From Rhizobium sp. 9140 (GTDB lineage: Bacteria; Pseudomonadota; Alphaproteobacteria; Rhizobiales; Rhizobiaceae), in contig NZ_FJUR01000001.1 of NCBI RefSeq assembly GCF_900067135.1, forward strand, positions 62,001 to 126,000: 64,000 bases of DNA. The letters are read 5' to 3'. The notes beneath the pieces were generated by a model. That model searched no databases and was not told where the DNA came from. It was given only the letters and a program-made list of their open reading frames with translations. Position numbers and translations under genes: made by a program. Shown here piece by piece: positions 1-8,883 of this stretch (its first letter is position 1; the number at the start of each line of letters is the position of its first letter).

Positions 1-310
1 CGGCGGGGACCTCTTCGGCCGGAGGTATGGCTGCGGGGAGTACGGCAGCGGCGACAGCCGTCGCGGGCACGACCTCGGGCGGCATATCTTCGACAGGGGC
101 CGGCGCGTGAGTTCCCTCCACCTCCGTGATGGCCGCTTCGAGCTTGCCCATCTGACGGTCGATCATCTCGTCGGAGGGACGAGGCTTCATGCTTTCAAGC
201 TGGCGACGGACGGCGCCCCGGGCCTTTTCGTAAACCCTGGCCCGCATCTCCGGACTGTTGTCGGACAAGCCGTCCACGGTCCTGCGAATAACTGCTACAA
301 AATCCGCCAT
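1..310 (-). CDS. Hypothetical protein, N-terminal part (runs off the window)
   Basis: An open frame starts at the ATG at 310 and runs off the left edge with no stop, so at least 103 residues are present. It begins MADFVAVIRRTVDGL, then a basic, helical stretch (RARVYEKARGAVRRQLE) and, after residue 65, a segment rich in Ala, Pro, Val and Glu. No catalytic motif is visible. It lies downstream of purA on the same strand. Proteins with such an N-terminal helix and a long Ala/Pro-rich region next to purA occur in rhizobia as conserved hypotheticals; that link is from memory. Function unknown. The ribosome site is weak (GAAAG). Confidence 0.6.
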   Translation of the reverse strand, partial: MADFVAVIRRTVDGLSDNSPEMRARVYEKARGAVRRQLESMKPRPSDEMIDRQMGKLEAAITEVEGTHAPAPVEDMPPEVVPATAVAAAVLPAAIPPAEEVPA

Positions 311-364
311 CGAAAACTTTCTTTCAACCCTTCGGGGTGATTAAGCCGATACTTGATATGGCGC

Positions 365-395
365 AAGCGCGGGATCTCTCACAAAACCCGCGCTT
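365..395 (-). terminator. Inverted repeat downstream of purA, possible weak terminator
   Basis: Perfect 9-bp arms (365-373 and 387-395, AAGCGCGGG / CCCGCGCTT) enclose a 13-nt loop in the gap between purA and the next minus-strand gene. No T-run follows on either strand, so it is a poor intrinsic terminator and may only stabilise an mRNA end. Confidence 0.35.
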
Positions 396-432
396 TACGC
401 CCTTGTCATCACCCCGTCACAGGCCCGTTAAC

Positions 433-1731
433 CTAGTCCTCAAACGGATCGGTAACAAGTATGGTGTCGTCACGCTCCGGACTTGTGGACAGGAGAGCGA
501 CCGGCGCACCGATAAGTTCTTCGACCTGGCGGACATATTTGATCGCCTGTGCCGGCAGTTCAGCCCAGCTGCGGGCGCCGACGGTCGATTCCTGCCAGCC
601 TTCCAGCGTGATGTAGACAGGCTCGACCCGGGCCTGGCTGGCCTGGCTCGCCGGAAGATGGTCGATCTCGACGCCGTCAAGCGTGTAGCCGACGCAGATC
701 TTAAGTTCCTTCAGGCCGTCCAGCACGTCGAGTTTCGTCAGAGCGATGCCGGTGATGCCGTTGGTGGCGACCGCCTGGCGCACGAGCGCCGCATCGAACC
801 AGCCGCAGCGGCGCTTGCGCCCGGTGACGGTGCCGAATTCATGGCCCTTCTCCCCCAGAAACTGGCCGATCTCGTCATGCAGTTCCGTCGGGAACGGGCC
901 TTCGCCGACGCGGGTCGTATAGGCCTTGGTGATCCCGAGGATATAGCCGAGCGCGCCCGGACCCATGCCCGAACCGGCGGCGGCCTGACCGGCAACCGTA
1001 TTGGACGAGGTGACGAAGGGATAGGTGCCGTGATCGATGTCGAGCAGCGTACCCTGCGCGCCTTCAAACAGAATACGCGCACCCTTGCGGCGCAAGCGGT
1101 CGAGCAGCAGCCAGACCGTATCCATGAAGGGCAGAACGCGCGCGGCGATCGAGGACAGTTCGTCCATGATCGCGGAATGACTGACCTCGGCCTCGCCCAG
1201 GCCGCGGCGCAGGGCATTGTGGTGCGTCAGCAGACGATCGACCTTGGCCGGCAGCGTCGAGAGATCGGCAAGATCCATGACGCGGATGGCGCGGCGACCG
1301 ACCTTGTCTTCGTAAGCCGGACCGATGCCGCGGCGGGTGGTGCCGATCTTGGTGCCGCTGTTGGACGCCGCATCCTCGCGGATGCCGTCCAGCTCGCGGT
1401 GCAGCGACAGGATCAGCGTCGCATTGTCGGCGATGCGCAGGTTTTCCGGTGTGATGGTGACGCCCTGCCCGTCCAGCTTCTCGATCTCGGCGATCAGCGC
1501 ATGCGGGTCGATGACGACACCGTTGCCGATGACGGCGAGCTTGCCCGGGCGAACAACGCCGGAGGGCAGCAGCGACAGCTTGTAGCTGGTGCCATCGATG
1601 ACGAGCGTGTGGCCGGCATTATGCCCGCCCTGGAAGCGGACGACGACATCGGCGCGTTCGGAGAGCCAGTCGACGATCTTGCCCTTGCCCTCGTCCCCCC
1701 ATTGCGATCCGACAACCACGACATTCGTCAT
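433..1731 (-). CDS. purA: Adenylosuccinate synthetase
   Basis: Cytosolic enzyme joining IMP and aspartate with GTP to form adenylosuccinate, the first committed step from IMP to AMP. The 432-residue length is the usual one. The N-terminal signature WGDEGKGK (residues 11-18) holds the catalytic Asp13, and GGHNAGHT (35-42) holds His41. The GTP-binding region near the C terminus (TKLDVLDGL, then a closing NKxD-like area) is in place. The start is an ATG with AGGA just upstream. It stands alone; the nearest upstream gene is a divergent transporter at 2023. Identification is certain; regulation cannot be read from the sequence. Confidence 0.97.
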   Translation of the reverse strand: MTNVVVVGSQWGDEGKGKIVDWLSERADVVVRFQGGHNAGHTLVIDGTSYKLSLLPSGVVRPGKLAVIGNGVVIDPHALIAEIEKLDGQGVTITPENLRIADNATLILSLHRELDGIREDAASNSGTKIGTTRRGIGPAYEDKVGRRAIRVMDLADLSTLPAKVDRLLTHHNALRRGLGEAEVSHSAIMDELSSIAARVLPFMDTVWLLLDRLRRKGARILFEGAQGTLLDIDHGTYPFVTSSNTVAGQAAAGSGMGPGALGYILGITKAYTTRVGEGPFPTELHDEIGQFLGEKGHEFGTVTGRKRRCGWFDAALVRQAVATNGITGIALTKLDVLDGLKELKICVGYTLDGVEIDHLPASQASQARVEPVYITLEGWQESTVGARSWAELPAQAIKYVRQVEELIGAPVALLSTSPERDDTILVTDPFED

Positions 1732-2022
1732 TTCGTTTTTCCTGTCTGCAAGCGCACGTTTTCATCCGCGCTCATCTTCGCACTGCACGCGATCGCCCTG
1801 CCTCGTCCGGCAATGACATCCCGCACCGACCCATGGTGCTGCATCCACCCGTCATCCGGGGCTGCAAACCCGCGCATCTATACTGTCTTGTTTTTTCAAA
1901 AGCTATTCCGTTCGCCCCGGATTCAGGGCTTTTTGCATGACAACACGCCTCTTTACGCGATATGCAGCGCGGAGCACGCGTCATGAACCCCTCGTTTCTC
2001 TTGCCCGAGACGGAATTTCAGC

Positions 2023-2913
2023 TTGAACATCCAGGCCTATCTGATCCTTGCGCTGACCACCTTCATCTGGGGCGGCAACTCCGTGGCGGGCAAGATCGCC
2101 GTCGGCCATGTCAGCCCGATGCTGCTGACCGGCATGCGCTGGGTGATCGCCTGCACCCTGCTGATGGCCATCGCCATCCCCCAGCTCCGCAAGGACTGGC
2201 CGCTCATCCGTCGGCATTGGCTTCTGCTGTTCAGCTACGGCGCCATCGGCTTCACCGCCTTCAATGCCTCGCTCTATTCGGCCCTTCAATATACCAGCGC
2301 CATCAACGCGGTGATCGAACAGGCCGCGATCCCCATGGTGATCTTCGCCATGAACTTCGTGCTGTTTCGCACCGGCGTCTCGCTCGCCCAATGGTTCGGC
2401 TTCGTGCTCACGCTCTTCGCCGTGGCGCTCACCACATCGCACGGCGATCTCTCGACCTTGCTGTCGCTCGATCTCAACCGCGGCGATGCGCTGATGATGT
2501 TCGCCGTCCTCGTCTATGCGGGCTACACTGTGTCGCTGCGCTACAAGCCGGGCATCCACTGGAAAAGCCTGATCGCCGTTTCCGCCTTTGCCGCGCTCTT
2601 AAGCAGCATACCCCTGATGATCTGGGAGAGCACCTCCGGCGCGATGATCTGGCCGGATATGACGGGCTGGGTCATCGTTGCCTATGCCGGCATCTTCCCC
2701 TCGCTGATCTCGCAGATCCTCTATGTGCGCGGCGTGGAACTGATCGGTCCCAACCGCGCCGGACTGTTCATCAACCTCATCCCGATCTTCGGCACGCTCC
2801 TGTCGATCGCGCTGATCGGCGAAACCCTCCAGACCTTCCATATTCTAGCCCTCCTCCTCGCCCTCGTCGGCATTGCGGTGGCGGAAAAGGGGCGGCCGAA
2901 GGCGGCCGAATAA
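2023..2913 (+). CDS. EamA/DMT-family transporter
   Basis: Inner-membrane carrier of the drug/metabolite transporter superfamily: 296 residues, about ten hydrophobic helices, arranged as two tandem EamA repeats (roughly 8-140 and 155-288). The opening FIWGGNSVAGKIAVG is typical of the first EamA helix. Substrate cannot be told from the sequence. The start is a TTG; the frame has no upstream ATG and the next ATG would remove the first helix, so TTG is preferred. It is convergent with serA across a 78-bp gap that holds a terminator. Confidence 0.85.
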   Translation: MNIQAYLILALTTFIWGGNSVAGKIAVGHVSPMLLTGMRWVIACTLLMAIAIPQLRKDWPLIRRHWLLLFSYGAIGFTAFNASLYSALQYTSAINAVIEQAAIPMVIFAMNFVLFRTGVSLAQWFGFVLTLFAVALTTSHGDLSTLLSLDLNRGDALMMFAVLVYAGYTVSLRYKPGIHWKSLIAVSAFAALLSSIPLMIWESTSGAMIWPDMTGWVIVAYAGIFPSLISQILYVRGVELIGPNRAGLFINLIPIFGTLLSIALIGETLQTFHILALLLALVGIAVAEKGRPKAAE

Positions 2914-2925
2914 AACATCCGACAC

Positions 2926-2960
2926 GAAAAACGCGCCGGATCTTGGGAGGTCCGGCGCGC
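2926..2960 (-). terminator. Intrinsic terminator of serA
   Basis: Arms CGCGCCGGA (2932-2940) and TCCGGCGCG (2951-2959) form a 9-bp stem with a 10-nt loop. On the minus strand the stem is followed by five T (2927-2931). It sits between the convergent EamA and serA genes and fits the end of the serC-serA transcript. Confidence 0.75.
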
Positions 2961-2991
2961 CTGTCGGTGCGTCACGCTTTGCCGTGGTGGC

Positions 2992-4587
2992 TTATTCGAC
3001 GTTGAAGACCAGCGGCTTTGCCTGGCGGATGGCCGGGTTGTCGGTCAGGGTCTTCAGCAGGCTATCCGGCACCGGGCCATCGACATAGAGCAGCGCGATG
3101 GCGTCCGAGCCCGCATCCTTGCGACCGAGCTGGAAGTTGGCGATGTTGACGCCGGCATCACCGAAGGTCTTGCCGATGAAGCCGATCATGCCGGGAACGT
3201 CGGTGTTGGTGATGTAGACCATGTGGCTGCCGACGTCGGCGTCCAGGTTGATGTCCTTGATCTGGATGAAGCGCGGCTTGCCATCCGAGAACACCGTGCC
3301 GGCGACCGACCGCGTCTGGTTTTCCGTCGTCACCGTCAGCTTGATGTAGCCGTCGAACACGCCCGTCTTGTCGCGCTTGACCTCGGAGAGGATGACGCCC
3401 TTTTCCTTGATCATGATCGGTGCGGAGACCATGTTGACATCCGAAACTTGGCTACGGATGAGGCCGGCAAGGGCCGCGCTCGTCAGTGCCTTGGTGTTCA
3501 TGGCGGCTGTCGAGCCGTCATACAGGATCTCGATTTCCTTGATCGCGCTTTCCGTGACCTGACCGACGAAGGCGCCGAGCACTTCCGCAAGACGAATGAC
3601 CGGCTTCAGGATCGGCGCTTCCTCGGCCGTGATCGAGGGCATGTTGATCGCGTTGGAAACGGCACCCTTGACCAGATAATCCGACATCTGCTCGGCGACC
3701 TGAAGCGCGACGTTCTCCTGCGCTTCCGTGGTGGCGGCACCCAGATGCGGCGTGCAGACGACGTTCGGCAGGCCGAACAGCGGGCTTTCCTTAGCAGGCT
3801 CGGTTTCGAAGACGTCGAAGCCGGCGCCGGCGACATGGCCGGACTTAATGGCTTCGGCAAGGGCTGCCTCATCCACCAGACCGCCACGGGCGCAGTTGAT
3901 GATGCGCACGCCGGGCTTGGTCTTGGCAATCGCTTCCGCATTGAGGATACCGCGCGTCTTGTCGGTCATCGGTACGTGCAAAGTGATGAAGTCGGCGCGC
4001 GCCAGCAGCTCGTCCAGCTCGACCTTGGTGACGCCCATTTCCTCGGCACGTTCCTTCGACAGAAAGGGATCATAGGCGATGACCTGCATCTTCAGGCCGA
4101 TGGCACGGGAGATGACGATGGAGCCGATATTCCCGGCGCCGATGACGCCAAGCGTCTTGCCGGTGATCTCGACGCCCATGAACTTGGACTTTTCCCACTT
4201 GCCGGCCTGCGTCGAGGTGTCGGCGGCGGGCAGCTGGCGGGCAACGGCGAACATCAGCGCGATGGCATGTTCGGCCGTGGTGATGGAGTTGCCGAACGGC
4301 GTGTTCATGACGATGATGCCGCGGCGCGAGGCGGCGGGGATATCGACATTGTCGACGCCGATACCGGCGCGGCCGATGACCTTCAGGTTGGTCGCGGCCG
4401 CGATCAGCTTTTCCGTCGCCTTCGTGGCAGAGCGGATGGCAAGCCCATCGTAATTGCCGATGATTTCGGCGAGTTTTTCCTTGTCCTTGCCGAGCTGCGG
4501 CTGGAAATCGACATCGACGCCGCGATCGCGAAAGATCTGAACGGCGGTTTCCGACAGTTCGTCGGATACGAGAACGCGAGGTGCCAT
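2992..4587 (-). CDS. serA: D-3-phosphoglycerate dehydrogenase
   Basis: Oxidises 3-phosphoglycerate to 3-phosphohydroxypyruvate with NAD, first step of serine synthesis. At 531 residues it is the long form: catalytic/NAD domain (1-320), an intervening ASB-type domain (about 325-450) and a C-terminal ACT domain (about 457-531). The nucleotide loop GVIGAGNIG is at 147-155. The catalytic triad Arg234 (ARGG), Glu263 and His281 (PHLGAAT) is intact. The ACT domain suggests amino-acid feedback, though serine sensitivity varies in this family. It lies 105 bp downstream of serC on the same strand, so the two probably share a transcript. Confidence 0.96.
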   Translation of the reverse strand: MAPRVLVSDELSETAVQIFRDRGVDVDFQPQLGKDKEKLAEIIGNYDGLAIRSATKATEKLIAAATNLKVIGRAGIGVDNVDIPAASRRGIIVMNTPFGNSITTAEHAIALMFAVARQLPAADTSTQAGKWEKSKFMGVEITGKTLGVIGAGNIGSIVISRAIGLKMQVIAYDPFLSKERAEEMGVTKVELDELLARADFITLHVPMTDKTRGILNAEAIAKTKPGVRIINCARGGLVDEAALAEAIKSGHVAGAGFDVFETEPAKESPLFGLPNVVCTPHLGAATTEAQENVALQVAEQMSDYLVKGAVSNAINMPSITAEEAPILKPVIRLAEVLGAFVGQVTESAIKEIEILYDGSTAAMNTKALTSAALAGLIRSQVSDVNMVSAPIMIKEKGVILSEVKRDKTGVFDGYIKLTVTTENQTRSVAGTVFSDGKPRFIQIKDINLDADVGSHMVYITNTDVPGMIGFIGKTFGDAGVNIANFQLGRKDAGSDAIALLYVDGPVPDSLLKTLTDNPAIRQAKPLVFNVE

Positions 4588-4692
4588 AAGAGGCCTCCAC
4601 TGATGAGAAACGTCTTGGAAGAAACGGGATGCGATGCGTCGGCGGATGGAGCGGGGACCGCGCGGCGTGGCGCGGCCCTGCCTGAGCCGGCC

Positions 4693-5871
4693 TTAGGCGG
4701 CGGCTTTGACCTGCGCAGCCTTCTGGGTCGCGAACGCCCAATCGAACCAGGGCATCAGCGCCTTCAGATCCGCGGTGTCGATGGTCGCGCCGGCCCAGAT
4801 GCGGAAGCCGGAAGGGGCATCTCGGTAAGCGCCGATATCATGGGCGACACCCTGCTTCTCCAGCAGGGCAACCATACCCTTGGCAAAGGCTTCCTGCTGG
4901 TCGGGCGCAAGCGCCGTGACGTCGGGATCGACGATCTTCAAGCATACGGACGTGTTCGAACGGGTCTCGGCAACCTCGGCGAGATTGGCGATCCAGTCGG
5001 TCTTCTCGACATAATCGAAAATGACCTGCGCATTGGCATCCGCCCGCGCCATCAGTGCGTTCAGGCCACCGAGCGACTTCGCCCACTGCAATGCATCGAT
5101 GTAGTCCTCGACGCAGAGCATGGACGGCGTGTTGATCGTCTCGCCCTGGAAGATGCCTTCGACGATCTTGCCGCCCTTGGTCATGCGGAAGATCTTCGGC
5201 AGCGGCCAGGCCGGGGTGTAGCTTTCCAGCCGCGCGACGGCGCGCGGGGACAGGATGAGCACGCCATGGCCGCCCTCGCCGCCCAGCACCTTCTGCCAGG
5301 AGAAGGTGACGACGTCGAGCTTGGAGAAATCGAGGTCCTGCGCGAACGCGCCGGAGGTCGCATCGCAGATCGTCAGGCCCTGACGGTCGGCGGGAATGAA
5401 GTCGGCGTTGGGAACGCGAACGCCGGACGTGGTACCGTTCCAGGTGAAGACGACATCACGGTTGAAATCGATCGTGGAGAGATCCGGCAGCTTGCCATAG
5501 TCGGCGGTGATCTTGCGGGCGTCGGAGAGCTTCAGCTCCTTCACGACATCGGAGACCCAGCCGGAACCGAAGCTTTCCCAGGCGACCATATCGACGCCGC
5601 GCTCGCCCAGCAGCGACCACATCGCCATTTCCACAGCACCGGTATCCGACGCGGGAACGATGCCGATGCGGTAATCCGCAGGCACGTTCAGGACCTCACG
5701 GGTCAGATCGATCGCTTGCTTGAGCTTGGCTTTGCCGACCTTGGCTCGATGCGACCGGCCGAGCGGTGCATCGGAGAGCGCGTCCAGCGACCAACCGGGG
5801 CGCTTGGAGCAAGGTCCAGACGAAAAATGGGTATTCTCCGGACGCAGATCCGGTGTCGCAGTCGTATTCAT
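4693..5871 (-). CDS. serC: Phosphoserine aminotransferase
   Basis: PLP enzyme converting 3-phosphohydroxypyruvate plus glutamate to phosphoserine, second step of serine synthesis. It has 392 residues, like the alphaproteobacterial/archaeal-type SerC. The N-terminal [12 protein letters not shown] phosphate-binding segment and the PLP lysine Lys194 in [12 protein letters not shown] are visible. The start ATG is preceded by GGAAGGG, which also lies within a candidate leader hairpin (see 5878-5920). It is the first gene of a serC-serA pair. Confidence 0.95.
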   Translation of the reverse strand: MNTTATPDLRPENTHFSSGPCSKRPGWSLDALSDAPLGRSHRAKVGKAKLKQAIDLTREVLNVPADYRIGIVPASDTGAVEMAMWSLLGERGVDMVAWESFGSGWVSDVVKELKLSDARKITADYGKLPDLSTIDFNRDVVFTWNGTTSGVRVPNADFIPADRQGLTICDATSGAFAQDLDFSKLDVVTFSWQKVLGGEGGHGVLILSPRAVARLESYTPAWPLPKIFRMTKGGKIVEGIFQGETINTPSMLCVEDYIDALQWAKSLGGLNALMARADANAQVIFDYVEKTDWIANLAEVAETRSNTSVCLKIVDPDVTALAPDQQEAFAKGMVALLEKQGVAHDIGAYRDAPSGFRIWAGATIDTADLKALMPWFDWAFATQKAAQVKAAA

Positions 5872-5877
5872 GGTGGC

Positions 5878-5920
5878 TACCCTTCCAGATAGAAAGCGCC
5901 TCGTTAGGGAGGCGTGTCCT
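5878..5920 (-). ncRNA. Candidate serC leader RNA motif
   Basis: On the minus strand just before serC there is a hairpin CGCCTC-(CCTAAC)-GAGGCG (5897-5914), followed directly by a second, CTTTC paired with GGAAG (about 5881-5896). The 3' arm of the second carries the serC ribosome-binding site. The 'serC' RNA motif is a published conserved structure upstream of serC in alphaproteobacteria. Position and two-hairpin shape match; the assignment is from memory and was not searched. The arrangement would allow translation to be controlled by hiding the Shine-Dalgarno sequence. Confidence 0.6.
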
Positions 5921-6056
5921 GCCGCCGTGATTATAGAAACTGCTCATGGAACGCAAGGGAGAATTCCGTGTTCCGGACGTGGCCCGTCGTTATGAGCAAA
6001 GTGCAAGACGTTTTCAGGTCTGGTCGGAGGCCGGGCAAAGCGCCCGGCGCGCGGCC

Positions 6057-6368
6057 CTATCGCCAGCCGTGTCCAGTGCTGGCCGAGCGGCCGCCGTGAA
6101 GGGCAAGAGCGATGCCGTAACCGGCGAGCAGGGCTGCTGCCAAGCTGACGAGCGGGCGGTCGCGGACGGTGGAACGGACCTTTGCCGCGGTATCCGAGCG
6201 ATGCTCGGCGATGCGCGTGCGGAGCGTCTCGATTTCTGCCTTAAGGGCGGCCACCGTATCGGCGGCATTGCTGGAGGACTGGTCTTCTTTGGCGGCGAGC
6301 GCTTCATCGACGAGGGGCGCGTCGGTGTCGATCGTGCCGCGGGGGATGGGGTTTCCAATGTCGGTCAT
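6057..6368 (-). CDS. Small membrane-anchored protein, DUF883/ElaB-like
   Basis: 103-residue protein with a polar N-terminal half, a helical charged stretch (TVAALKAEIETLRTRIAEHR, residues about 38-57, coiled-coil prone) and one hydrophobic helix near the C terminus (LVSLAAALLAGYGIALAL). This layout resembles the DUF883/ElaB/YqjD proteins that tether ribosomes to the inner membrane in enterobacteria, but sequence evidence is weak. The start at 6368 is chosen because AAGGAG sits 5 nt upstream; the frame stays open further upstream without a better site. It lies 70 bp downstream of an outer-membrane protein gene on the same strand. Confidence 0.65.
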   Translation of the reverse strand: MTDIGNPIPRGTIDTDAPLVDEALAAKEDQSSSNAADTVAALKAEIETLRTRIAEHRSDTAAKVRSTVRDRPLVSLAAALLAGYGIALALHGGRSASTGHGWR

Positions 6369-6438
6369 GGCGGGCTCCTTTTGCTGGAGCCAGAACCTGC
6401 GGGCGGCGACAAGGTTCCTCTCGCCCGCCTGCGGAGGG

Positions 6439-7239
6439 CTAGTAGAGTGAGAAACGCAGGCCGGCGCGAATTTCGTGGCGGGAGAGGCCGTCGTCGCGGG
6501 CTGTCTCACCGGAGCGGGCGAACATGTCGCCCTTGGCGATATCGGAATAGCGGTAGCTGATATCGAGCTTCAGCCGCTCCGTGAGGTCGTAGGATGCGCC
6601 GGCCATGAGGGCATAGGTGAAGCGCCAGCTGTCATCGCCCTCATAAGCGCCACCGGCAATCGGGCCGGCTTCGGTGCGGGCGGTGACATCCTGCCAATCC
6701 ACATAGGTCGCACCGACGCCGGCGCCGAGATAGGGTGTGAAGCCGGCGATGGTGGCGAGATCGACATAGCCGTTGGCCATGATGCCGACGCCGCGCAGGT
6801 CTGCCCGGTAGCGCGTCGAGACGCCTGCCGTTTCCTGTTTGCCTTCGAAGCGTCCGTCGAACAGGTCGGTGGTGACGTCGGCGCGCAGGATATCGGTCAA
6901 CCGGTAGCCGAGGCCGAGCGTGCCGGAAACGGGACGGTCGAAACGATCGTCATCGAAGCCGCGGCGGGCACCGCCCACCGACAGGTCGGGCGCGCCATCG
7001 TCGCGAAACGCAGTATAGCCGAGATCGCCGCGCAGATAGAGGCCGGTCGAGACGGTGTCCGTGGCGATGGTGACTTCCGGTGCCGAGAGCGGCGCGTCTT
7101 CGGCCTGCGCGGCCGGCAGGCCGACACCCGCGCTCAGGACGGCACAGATCAAGCCGGCGAGGTACGTGCCTGCCGACGATGGCTTGGTCGCCCGTGCTTT
7201 GGCCAGTGGTGCTGCGGCCAAGTTTGAAAGACGCGTCAT
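6439..7239 (-). CDS. Outer-membrane beta-barrel protein (porin-like family)
   Basis: 266 residues with a long basic N-region and a signal peptide ending near AQA-ED (about 45-47). The mature part has the eight-strand Omp25/RopB-like pattern: LYLRGDLGY at the start, alternating hydrophobic/aromatic strands, and a C terminus ending in LRFSLY, the terminal aromatic residue used for insertion by the BAM complex. It is paralogous to the protein at 7872-8702 (shared YLRGDVGY, ADVTLD, EIRAGLRF-type segments). A CtrA-like box lies 87 bp upstream of the start. Confidence 0.85.
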   Translation of the reverse strand: MTRLSNLAAAPLAKARATKPSSAGTYLAGLICAVLSAGVGLPAAQAEDAPLSAPEVTIATDTVSTGLYLRGDLGYTAFRDDGAPDLSVGGARRGFDDDRFDRPVSGTLGLGYRLTDILRADVTTDLFDGRFEGKQETAGVSTRYRADLRGVGIMANGYVDLATIAGFTPYLGAGVGATYVDWQDVTARTEAGPIAGGAYEGDDSWRFTYALMAGASYDLTERLKLDISYRYSDIAKGDMFARSGETARDDGLSRHEIRAGLRFSLY

Positions 7240-7325
7240 GGAGCCCTCGATTGCCCGGTGTCGGAGCCGGCCGGCGAATCACGCAGGCGGCCGATATACA
7301 GGCGTTAACCTTTGGGCCGGTATGG

Positions 7326-7340
7326 TTAATGGTGCGTTAA
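7326..7340. promoter_or_regulatory. CtrA-type box upstream of the first outer-membrane protein gene
   Basis: Perfect TTAA-N7-TTAA (TTAA TGGTGCG TTAA), the CtrA binding consensus of alphaproteobacteria, 87 bp upstream of the start at 7239. A further isolated TTAA (7306-7309) lies between it and the gene. Occupancy by CtrA is inference. Confidence 0.55.
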
Positions 7341-7353
7341 CAGCGACACCCGC

Positions 7354-7677
7354 TCATGCGGCAAGGCCGGAGCCATAGGACGAGCGGAACTGCGGCGGGC
7401 GTTCCGTCATGACGCTCGCCTCAAAGACGATATTCGCGCCGGCAAGCCGGTACTGCAGCGGCGGACCGGGCTCTATGTGCACATCGAGCGGGCCAGCGCC
7501 TTGCGTGTCGGCAAGGCCGAAACCGTCGATCAACTGGTTGATATCGACCTCGCGGGCGAGCAGGCACTGGAGAAGCAGGCAAACGGCGGCATCCGACAGG
7601 CTGTCCACAGGCACGATGCGCTCGAAGATCTGGTCCATGCCGGCATGGCCGGTGATCCGCCAGAAGTGTCTGTCCAT
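7354..7677 (-). CDS. Small hypothetical protein
   Basis: 107 residues, start ATG at 7677 with GGGAC upstream. It begins MDRHFWRITGHAGMDQIFERIVPVDSLSD and contains a probable helical core rich in Leu/Cys (AAVCLLLQCLLAREVDINQLIDGFGL). It has no signal peptide or membrane helix, and I recognise no family. The coding frame has strong third-position GC like its neighbours, which supports a real gene. It lies between two outer-membrane protein genes on the same strand, but nothing shows a functional link. Confidence 0.55.
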   Translation of the reverse strand: MDRHFWRITGHAGMDQIFERIVPVDSLSDAAVCLLLQCLLAREVDINQLIDGFGLADTQGAGPLDVHIEPGPPLQYRLAGANIVFEASVMTERPPQFRSSYGSGLAA

Positions 7678-7822
7678 CGTCGCGTCCCGTCAATTTTTCA
7701 TCGAATCATCCGGTTCGACCCTAACCCGCGATGCGGTGGGAACAAGCAACCCCCGGCTACGCCCGTCATGCTGGTTAATGTCCCCTCACCGAAGCACCAA
7801 TCAACCGTGCCGAAAACGCACG

Positions 7823-7847
7823 AAAGCCGCCCTTGCGGGGCGGCTTT
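7823..7847 (-). terminator. Hairpin after the second outer-membrane protein gene
   Basis: Stem AAAGCCGCCC (7823-7832) / GGGCGGCTTT (7838-7847) with a 5-nt loop, 25 bp past the stop of the gene at 7872. The T residues lie inside the stem, and only CGTGC follows on the minus strand, so termination may be partial. Confidence 0.55.
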
Positions 7848-7871
7848 CCAACGGTGACGAAACCAAATGGC

Positions 7872-8702
7872 TTATTTGTAGACCGGCTGTTCAACCGGGT
7901 ATTCCGGGACATAGGCCTGCTCGCAGCCGCCGAAATTGTAGCGCAGGCCGGCGCGGGCTTCGTGGATGTTGATGCCCTTGTCGCGACCGGGGCCGCCGCT
8001 TTCCTTGTAGCCGAACATGTCGCCGCCGACGATCTGGCGGAAGCGATAGCCGACGTCGGCCTGCAGGTTGCAGGTGAGGTCGATGGCCGTGCCGGCCATG
8101 AGGCCATAGGTGAAGCGCCACTTGCGCTTGCCGCTATGCTCGAACTCGCCGTCGCAATTGTCGGGGTTACCCGTTTCGCAGCTGGTGTTCTTCAGCTTGT
8201 CCCAGCGCACTTGCGTGCCGCCGATGCCGGCACCGACATAAGGGGTAAAGATGCCGTAGGTGCCGATATCGACATAGGCGTTGGCCATCAGGCTCCAAGC
8301 GGTCATCGAGGAAATGTCGCGCGAGGTGCAGAAGTCGGCGACGCCGCAGCCGCCCGTGGTCGAGCCCTCGAAATCGGTCTTGCCGAGATAGTCGAGCGTC
8401 ACGTCCGTGCGCAGGTAATTGGTGACCTGGTAACCCACGCCGACACCGCCGGTCCAGGTATTGTCGAGATCGTAGCTGTCGAAATCGCGCTCGTAGGAAT
8501 TGGAGCCCTGATAGAATTTCGCGCCGCGCAGCTTGGTGAAGGCATAGCCGACGTCCCCGCGCAGATACCAGCCGCTGGCAGCGCCAACCTCGACGGGGGC
8601 GGCTTCGACAACGGGTTCGAGCGGGGGCTGGTAGATGTCGGCGGCGAAGGCAGCGCTGCCGGTCAGCATCGCTGCCACAACGCCCATCACGATAGTCTTC
8701 AT
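7872..8702 (-). CDS. Outer-membrane beta-barrel protein (porin-like family)
   Basis: 276 residues. It has a clear signal peptide (MKTIVMGVVAAMLTGSAAFA-AD, cut near 20-21) and then a proline-rich linker. The barrel begins GWYLRGDVGYAFTK and ends in a strand containing ARAGLRYNFGG. Four Cys in loop regions (GGCGVADFC and CETGNPDNC) could form surface disulfides. After the last strand there is a short extension (CEQAYVPEYPVEQPVYK), so the protein does not end on the terminal aromatic of a classic barrel. It is a paralogue of the protein at 6439-7239. A CtrA-type box lies 86 bp upstream. Confidence 0.85.
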   Translation of the reverse strand: MKTIVMGVVAAMLTGSAAFAADIYQPPLEPVVEAAPVEVGAASGWYLRGDVGYAFTKLRGAKFYQGSNSYERDFDSYDLDNTWTGGVGVGYQVTNYLRTDVTLDYLGKTDFEGSTTGGCGVADFCTSRDISSMTAWSLMANAYVDIGTYGIFTPYVGAGIGGTQVRWDKLKNTSCETGNPDNCDGEFEHSGKRKWRFTYGLMAGTAIDLTCNLQADVGYRFRQIVGGDMFGYKESGGPGRDKGINIHEARAGLRYNFGGCEQAYVPEYPVEQPVYK

Positions 8703-8787
8703 GGCTCACTCCATTAGAATGTTGCGTCAGCCCACCTTCGTCGTGCAGCCCGACCGTCCTATTGGAAAGCATCATGGAGGAGATTGG

Positions 8788-8802
8788 TTAAGGCTCGTTT
8801 AA
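8788..8802. promoter_or_regulatory. CtrA-type box upstream of the second outer-membrane protein gene
   Basis: Perfect TTAA-N7-TTAA (spacer GGCTCGT), flanked by GG/CC so that GGTTAA...TTAACC is palindromic. It is 86 bp from the start codon at 8702, almost the same distance as the box before the paralogue (87 bp). Confidence 0.55.
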
Positions 8803-8829
8803 CCAAGAAAATTCACCGTGTTTCGAAAG

Positions 8830-8856
8830 AAAAAACCCGGCGCGAGGCCGGGTTTC
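8830..8856 (-). terminator. Terminator of glmM
   Basis: Stem AAACCCGGC (8833-8841) / GCCGGGTTT (8847-8855), 5-nt loop. On the minus strand it is followed by TTTTTTCTTT. It lies 28 bp past the glmM stop. It could also act on the plus strand (TTTCTTTA). Confidence 0.8.
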
Positions 8857-8883
8857 TTTATTCAACCGCCAATGGAGCGAAAT

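Noticed and set aside
337..1986. 549-codon open frame opposite purA
   Set aside because: Antisense to a complete purA; no recognisable domain.
3223..5892. 889-codon plus-strand open frame opposite serA and serC
   Set aside because: Shadow of the high-GC third positions of the serA/serC coding strand; no motif, and the opposite strand holds two certain genes.
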